NCBI GenBank assembly: GCA_037447655.1 | Contig: JBBHKE010001855.1 | Coordinates: 174,001-234,000, forward strand | Length of the DNA stretch: 60,000 nucleotides | Origin: Zygnema cylindricum | Taxonomy: Eukaryota; Streptophyta; Zygnematophyceae; Zygnematales; Zygnemataceae | Reading direction: 5' to 3' | Part shown: positions 55,593 to 60,000 of the stretch, one piece after another | Numbering within the stretch: position 1 is the stretch's first letter | Layout of the letters: each line of letters opens with the position of its first letter | The notes under the pieces: model-generated | The model's database searches: none | Told to the model about the DNA's origin: nothing | The model's input: the letters and a program-made list of their open reading frames with translations, nothing else | Made by a program: the position numbers and the translations under genes

Positions 55593-55619
55593 GGTTTAAC
55601 TTTGGATCAATTAAAAAGT

Positions 55620-55770
55620 AAATATGTAGATCCTTTGTGATCAGTTAAGAGAGAGAGGAAGATCCTTAGTGATCGATTAAGAGAAAGAGAGAAAGACCCT
55701 TTGTGGTCAATTAAGAGAGAGCAGAACATTTGTGGTCAACTAAGAGGTGGTAAGGATACTTAGTGATCCA
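55620..55770. repeat. degenerate tandem repeat gatccttTGTGATC-attaagagag
   Basis: Four or five units of about 35 bp built on gatcctt-gtgatcaattaagagagag. Confidence 0.7.
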
Positions 55771-56740
55771 TTTTGTTGTTGATTTTCGTACGAAAAAGGT
55801 ACTTTTGAACTCTAATAACGTCGCAGATTGTTGGTTTTATTAGAGTAATTTTACCTTAATAAGGTGTCTGAACTCTAATAAAGTTGCTTTCAAGTGAGGA
55901 AGTTTGAAAATGTACACGTAATACAATGAAATTTAACTCTAATTGGGTCGCAATTTGAAGATATCCTAACAAATCGACGTAACCCAACATATTACTGGAC
56001 GATCACAATTACACGTGGTCAATTGCTTAACCATACAAACGTCATGCCGGCAAAACAATGATAATACACAAACCGTCTGTCCTTTTGGTCTTTTTTGTTA
56101 GAGAAATCTGTACATACAATTAGCTCCATCGTTTTTCACAGCTCTTTCGTAGAATTTATGGGCGGCAATTTTTCCAAATTCCAGTTTCGTTTATGAGTTT
56201 TTAAAAAAGGTGGGATTTCAAATTTACAACCAAATATTAAAATTTATCTCAAACAACCCAACAATTGAACACAACAGCAGAACTCAACTCAAGCATAAGA
56301 TTAAACGCCATATCTCATATCCTTGCACCGTTTTTGAAGAGGTGATCGGAGAGATGAACTATGTGGGATCCGAAATGGCGAGTGGTGCAACCGAATAACC
56401 ACGTGTGGAGCCTCTCGTGGAAGACGTTTCGAGTGGAGAAGACCACACCACGGGCGGAGATTTGGGGAGTCAACCTAAACTGTTGACCTGCCGCAATCCA
56501 GCCGGAAAATACAACATGATACAACCAAAAGGGATCATTTGCGGCTAATCAAATAGATCACTGAGGAGCGGGCGAATTTATACCAAAAGATCATCCCCAA
56601 AAATACTAAGAAGTTTCCGTAACAGTTTTCGGAAAGCAATGGATGTAGTAAGTTTTCCTAAAACTCTTCTCCCCCCTTACCTCATCCACCCACCTCACAA
56701 GTATTACTATTGTTGTGGTGGTTTCGAGGATTTAAAATCT
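55771..56740. other. spacer, possible MITE debris
   Basis: No gene. ctctaata and attagagt words (55805-55950) resemble interior parts of the TA-flanked MITEs, but ends are not found. Confidence 0.4.
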
Positions 56741-56744
56741 GTTA

Positions 56745-57915
56745 TACTCTCATTTTTTCCATCTTATTATGTATCTAATCTAATTATCTCTAATCTAAGT
56801 ATATATCTAAAATTATCTATCTAATCTAATTATCTTTCTAATTATTTGTCTAATTACTTGTCTAATTATCTGTTTGTCTATCTTTCTATCTATTTGTCAA
56901 TCTAGGTGTCTATATACTTATCTATCTATGTAATTATCTAATTATCTATCTAATAATCTGTCCAATTAACAATCTAATCTAATTATCTGTCTAATTATTC
57001 ACTCAAATTATCTAATCTAATTATATGTCTAATTATTAGTCTATTTATCTGTTAAATTATATGTCATTAGTTTTTCTAATTATCTGTCTAATTATGTCAA
57101 TATATTTGTCTAATTATGTCAATATATTTGTCTAATTATCAATCTATATATCTATCTAACTATCTGTCTATCCATGTGTCTACCTAATTAACTATCTATG
57201 TAATTATCTAGTTATCTATCTACTTATACATCTAATTATCTATCTAATTATCCATGTAATTTACTCATCCATCTAATCTAATTCACTATCTAATCTAATT
57301 ATCTATCTAATCTGATAATCTATCATTTCTAATAAACTATCTGATCTAATTATCTATCTGATCTTATTATCTATCTAATCTAATTATCTATCTAATCTAA
57401 TTATATGTCTAATTATCTGTCTAATTAGCTGTCTATTTTTTTGTCCAATTATATGTCAAGTTATCTAATCTAATTACTAGTCAAATTATCTAATCTAATT
57501 ATCTATCTAATTATCAGTGTGTTTAATTATATGTAATTATCTTTCTAATTATCTGTCTAATTATGTCTATATATCTATCTAACTATCTGTCTATCTATGT
57601 GTCTATCGAATTATCTATCTATGTAATTATCTAGGTATCTATCTACTTATATATCTAAATATCTATCCAATTATCCATGTAATCTACTCATCCATCTAAT
57701 CTAATTCACTATCTAATCTAATTATCTATCCTGATAATCTATCGCATCTAATTATATATCTGATCTAATAATCCATCTAATCTAATTATCCATCTAATCT
57801 AAGAAACTATCTAATCTTATTAACTGTCTAATTATTTGTCTAACTATTTGTCTAATGAAATGTCAAATAATTTGTCCAATTATATGTCAAACTATCTGAT
57901 CTAATTATTGTTGTA
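56745..57915. repeat. satellite-like tract of TAATTATCTATC/TAATC words
   Basis: About 1.2 kb of imperfect ctaattatctatctaat-type repeats with TCTA tetramers. A longer-period copy is visible: the block at 57100-57400 recurs in similar order at 57540-57800 (tatgtgtcta..., catgtaat-tactcatccatctaatct). Confidence 0.9.
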
Positions 57916-58344
57916 ATTGGACATATTCATTTCAGTAGATAGGGCTGTGAGAGGAGACTTAAATAACTTCGAATGTTTTCTAAGTTGTTTGATGTAGAAC
58001 TTACCTTAATTAATATTACAGTAGCAAAATTACAATAGAGTGTATTGTCGTTTTAAAAGGACGCGCGTCGGCTAGAGAGACGTATGCAAATTTTATGGAG
58101 TGGCGCTGGCAGTCAATTACACGCGTCACGCAAGAGACGATTGGATTCACCGAATCGGACGAACAGAATCTGAATCGGTTATTTCAGAAATATATGGTAC
58201 GGTTCGACGCTATGATCATTGATTCAATTCGGGTAAACGGAGGTGATTCACCAGGGACCACGAGTGAGAAAACACTCAGATACACCTATCGACAAGAAGT
58301 TAATGCAGGTATTCCGGAGTTGCGCCGACATCCACATACACGTG
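57916..58344. other. spacer with an unassigned frame
   Basis: A frame from 58095 (MEWRWQSITRVTQETIGF...) is open and joins the RT fragment at about 58345 without a stop. Its first 80 codons show no family resemblance. It could be a foreign segment fused to the RT remnant. Confidence 0.35.
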
Positions 58345-58745
58345 TCAAAGCGGCTTTAGGGTCTAGGTTTGAGATGAAGGACCTCGGTGAGGCCAAGTAT
58401 ATATAGGAATACAGGTAGAAAGTGACAGAAAGAAAAGGCTGATTATGTTGACTCAGAAAGAAGCAATAGCTAACATGTTGGAAAGATTTGAAATAAAAGA
58501 TATAAAGGGATCTATAACTCCCATGGAATTTAGGCAGAAATTGAAACGAAGGGATTCAGATTCAGGCATAGTGGTGTGTAAGAGTGTAGAGTCAGGGGAG
58601 GAGGAGTTTATGGCTTCAAAGCTATATAGACAAGTAGTTGGAAGTCTTATATATTTTATAAACTGTATAAGACCTGATATTGCAGCAGCTGTGGGGGTCT
58701 TGAGTAGAAGTCCGCATAATCCTAAAAAGATTATTTACTCACCGT
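58345..58745 (+). pseudogene. copia RT fragment, same lineage as 3.64 kb
   Basis: Encodes LGSRFEMKDLGEAKYI, a stop, then KKRLIMLTQKEAIANMLERF, YRQVVGSLIYFINCIRPDIA and AAVGVLSRSPHNPKK. These are standard copia RT connection blocks. It breaks off at about 58745, where LTR-like sequence starts. Confidence 0.85.
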
Positions 58746-58789
58746 ACAGTAAAGTACAGGCTGGATACTTTGTCGTTAGTCATGATAGT

Positions 58790-59156
58790 ACTATTGTACA
58801 TTCACCCGTATTAGTGTGACCAGTAGATACTCACTGGAAGTATATTGTTTAGGACTGAGACAATTTTGTATCATCCAGTTTTGGGATTATGACATTTCAA
58901 GGGCAGTTTTTGGGAAACTTCCATAAGTCGTATCTTATAGTTTACTGGGTCATTTAGGCTGCAATTTTGGGAGTTATTAGTTTACTTTGTTAAGTATCAC
59001 TGGGAGAAGTTTAAGACATATTGGCCTTGTGAGTCGTATTTTGTGTAAGCTAAAAGTTGGCTGTTGAGTAGGTGCTTGATAGCTATTGTTGTTTTCCATG
59101 TCTACTTCCACTACTACTGTTGGTCCTCTTCCTACAACTGTGGTTGTAGAACAACA
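58790..59156 (+). mobile_element. copia 5' LTR of element E5 (start uncertain)
   Basis: Sequence upstream of the primer-like site at 59157, ending ...gaacaaca. The matching 3' LTR is outside the window, so the start is a guess. An ATG in frame with gag lies in it at 59098. Confidence 0.5.
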
Positions 59157-59783
59157 GGTTATGGGCCTTTCGTCAAGAATTCCTATCTTCAATGGCCAAA
59201 AGTATGTGTATTGGGCGGCGATGGTTGAATCTTCGTTTAAAACTGTTGACTTATCGGGGGTCTTGGATGGCTCACTTGATGAAACAGATCCAAGTTGGGA
59301 GAAAAATAATTCAATGGCAAGGAACAATCTATTTCTTTGTATTTCAAAAAATCTGGTCATGTCTTGTCCGAAAATGAAGAAGGCGAAGGAGATTTGGACA
59401 TCATTGAAATCTGTTTTTGAGAAAGGGAAATTCCAAGAGGAGCTCTTAGTGGCTGGAAAAATTTGGGGGTACAAATACTCTTGGGGAACTATGGTCGAGT
59501 ATTGTGATAACTTTCGTGACTTATTGATGCACTCACTTCGGCTGGAGGGTCATTTCTTGAGTTTCAGCAAGTTGCTTTGCTTATTAGAGGACTTCCCAGT
59601 AGCATGAAAGGTGTGTCTTCTCAGTTGAAGAGTCATGATAAAGCTAGCTGGTCTTTTCAATTAGCATATAAACTTATATTTGAGGAAGAGTCTAATACTA
59701 AACTCCTTAAAGGAGAAGGAAAGGTTGAAGCTTTTGCAACAGACTTTGACAAAAGAGCACAGTTTAATCAAAATAGGAATTAG
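59098..59783 (+). pseudogene. copia gag (element E5), frameshifted
   Basis: UBN2-type gag of the E2 lineage: SSRIPIFNGQKYVYWAAMV, WEKNNSMARNNLFLCISKNL, AKEIWTSLKSVFEKGKFQEE and MVEYCDNFRDLLMHSLRLEG. The frame shifts near 59575 and continues to 59783 (LIRGLPSSMKGVSSQLKSHD). The ORF is open from 59098 inside the LTR; the ATG at 59161 is the equivalent of the E2 start. Asn/Gln-rich sequence and a decayed knuckle (FYCSEKG) follow to about 59900. The element runs off the window. Confidence 0.85.
59157..59167 (+). other. primer binding site, tRNA-iMet anticodon type (E5)
   Basis: GGTTATGGGCC directly follows a CAACA end. The ATG in it is in frame with gag (MGLSSRIPIFNG). Confidence 0.65.
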
Positions 59784-60000
59784 TTTAACCAGAATCAGAA
59801 TGTTTTTAATCAGTTTAATCAGAGGGCAAATAGACAATCATCTGCGACGTTTTTCTATTGTTCTGAGAAGGGTCTTGGATAAAGGTATTTTCCTAAGCTG
59901 AAAAAGGCTAATAAGACAGGTTAATACAGGCCGAGTTAGCAGCAAAGCCAATATCACAGAGGCTTTTCTAGAAATCTTGCTAATGGAAAAGATCTCTTTT

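Larger units (their letters stand above)
49927..55596 (+). mobile_element. complete Ty1/copia LTR retrotransposon (E4)
   Basis: A 5.7-kb element in plus orientation with LTRs at 49927-50398 and 55119-55592, a purine tract (gaggggggggt) just before the 3' LTR, and the order gag, protease, integrase, RT, RNase H. Direct homology between the two ends runs to 50402/55596, past a gag ATG in both. The LTRs differ by roughly 5% by eye. Frame breaks occur in gag (about 50728), integrase (about 52340 and 52470) and RNase H (about 54600). No clear target duplication was found. Confidence 0.92.

Noticed and set aside
56745-57915. Repeat tract as a CRISPR array or centromere satellite
   Set aside because: Units are irregular tetranucleotide-derived words without spacers or a fixed monomer length.

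Overview
The window looks like nuclear DNA of a streptophyte, probably a charophyte-grade alga or another early-diverging plant lineage. This is an inference. The supports are a plant-type ferritin gene with nine short exons, a plant-type class-3 lipase, a VQ-like protein, T-rich introns, many Ty1/copia elements, and a cytosine-methyltransferase fragment next to a reverse-transcriptase fragment, a pairing reported for charophyte retrotransposons. No bacterial-style operon is present. Host genes are few and transposon debris fills most of the space.

Layout. 1-1.5 kb: C5-methyltransferase fragment (+) and an RT fragment (-). 2.8-10.1 kb: nested, partly inverted copia debris, with LTRs of one family in both orientations, a Harbinger-like fragment, and two different gag lineages. 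10.3-13.3 kb: a multi-exon diacylglycerol-lipase-like gene (-). 14.85-20.66 kb: a complete but decayed copia element (-) with two LTRs, inserted in older gag-like debris. 21.7-29.1 kb: a MITE, simple repeats, part of an unidentified spliced gene (+, 24.8-26.3 kb), and a degenerate repeat field; this stretch is bounded by a perfect 32-bp inverted repeat. 31.4-32.5 kb: an intronless VQ-like gene (+). 36.1-37.5 kb: an intronless low-complexity ORF (-) of unknown function. 39.1-42.9 kb: nested PIF/Harbinger-like MITEs and three TA-flanked MITE copies of one family, plus one of a second family. 43.36-49.06 kb: the ferritin gene (+). 49.93-55.60 kb: a second full-length copia element (+). 56.7-57.9 kb: a TCTA/TTATC-rich satellite-like tract. 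58.3-60 kb: a copia RT fragment followed by the 5' end of another copia element that runs off the window.

Three observations stand out. (1) The ferritin is intact over nine exons and plant-type in its architecture, yet it has lost almost every ferroxidase ligand. Its three cavity-facing nucleation glutamates are arginines, so the cage interior is predicted to be charge-inverted. (2) The same gene carries local duplications of its own splice sites with adjoining exon ends, at four introns. (3) Four copia copies from at least two gag lineages appear to prime from the anticodon half of initiator tRNA-Met. In two of them an in-frame gag ATG, once as the apparent start codon, lies inside the primer-binding site, opposite the CAU anticodon.
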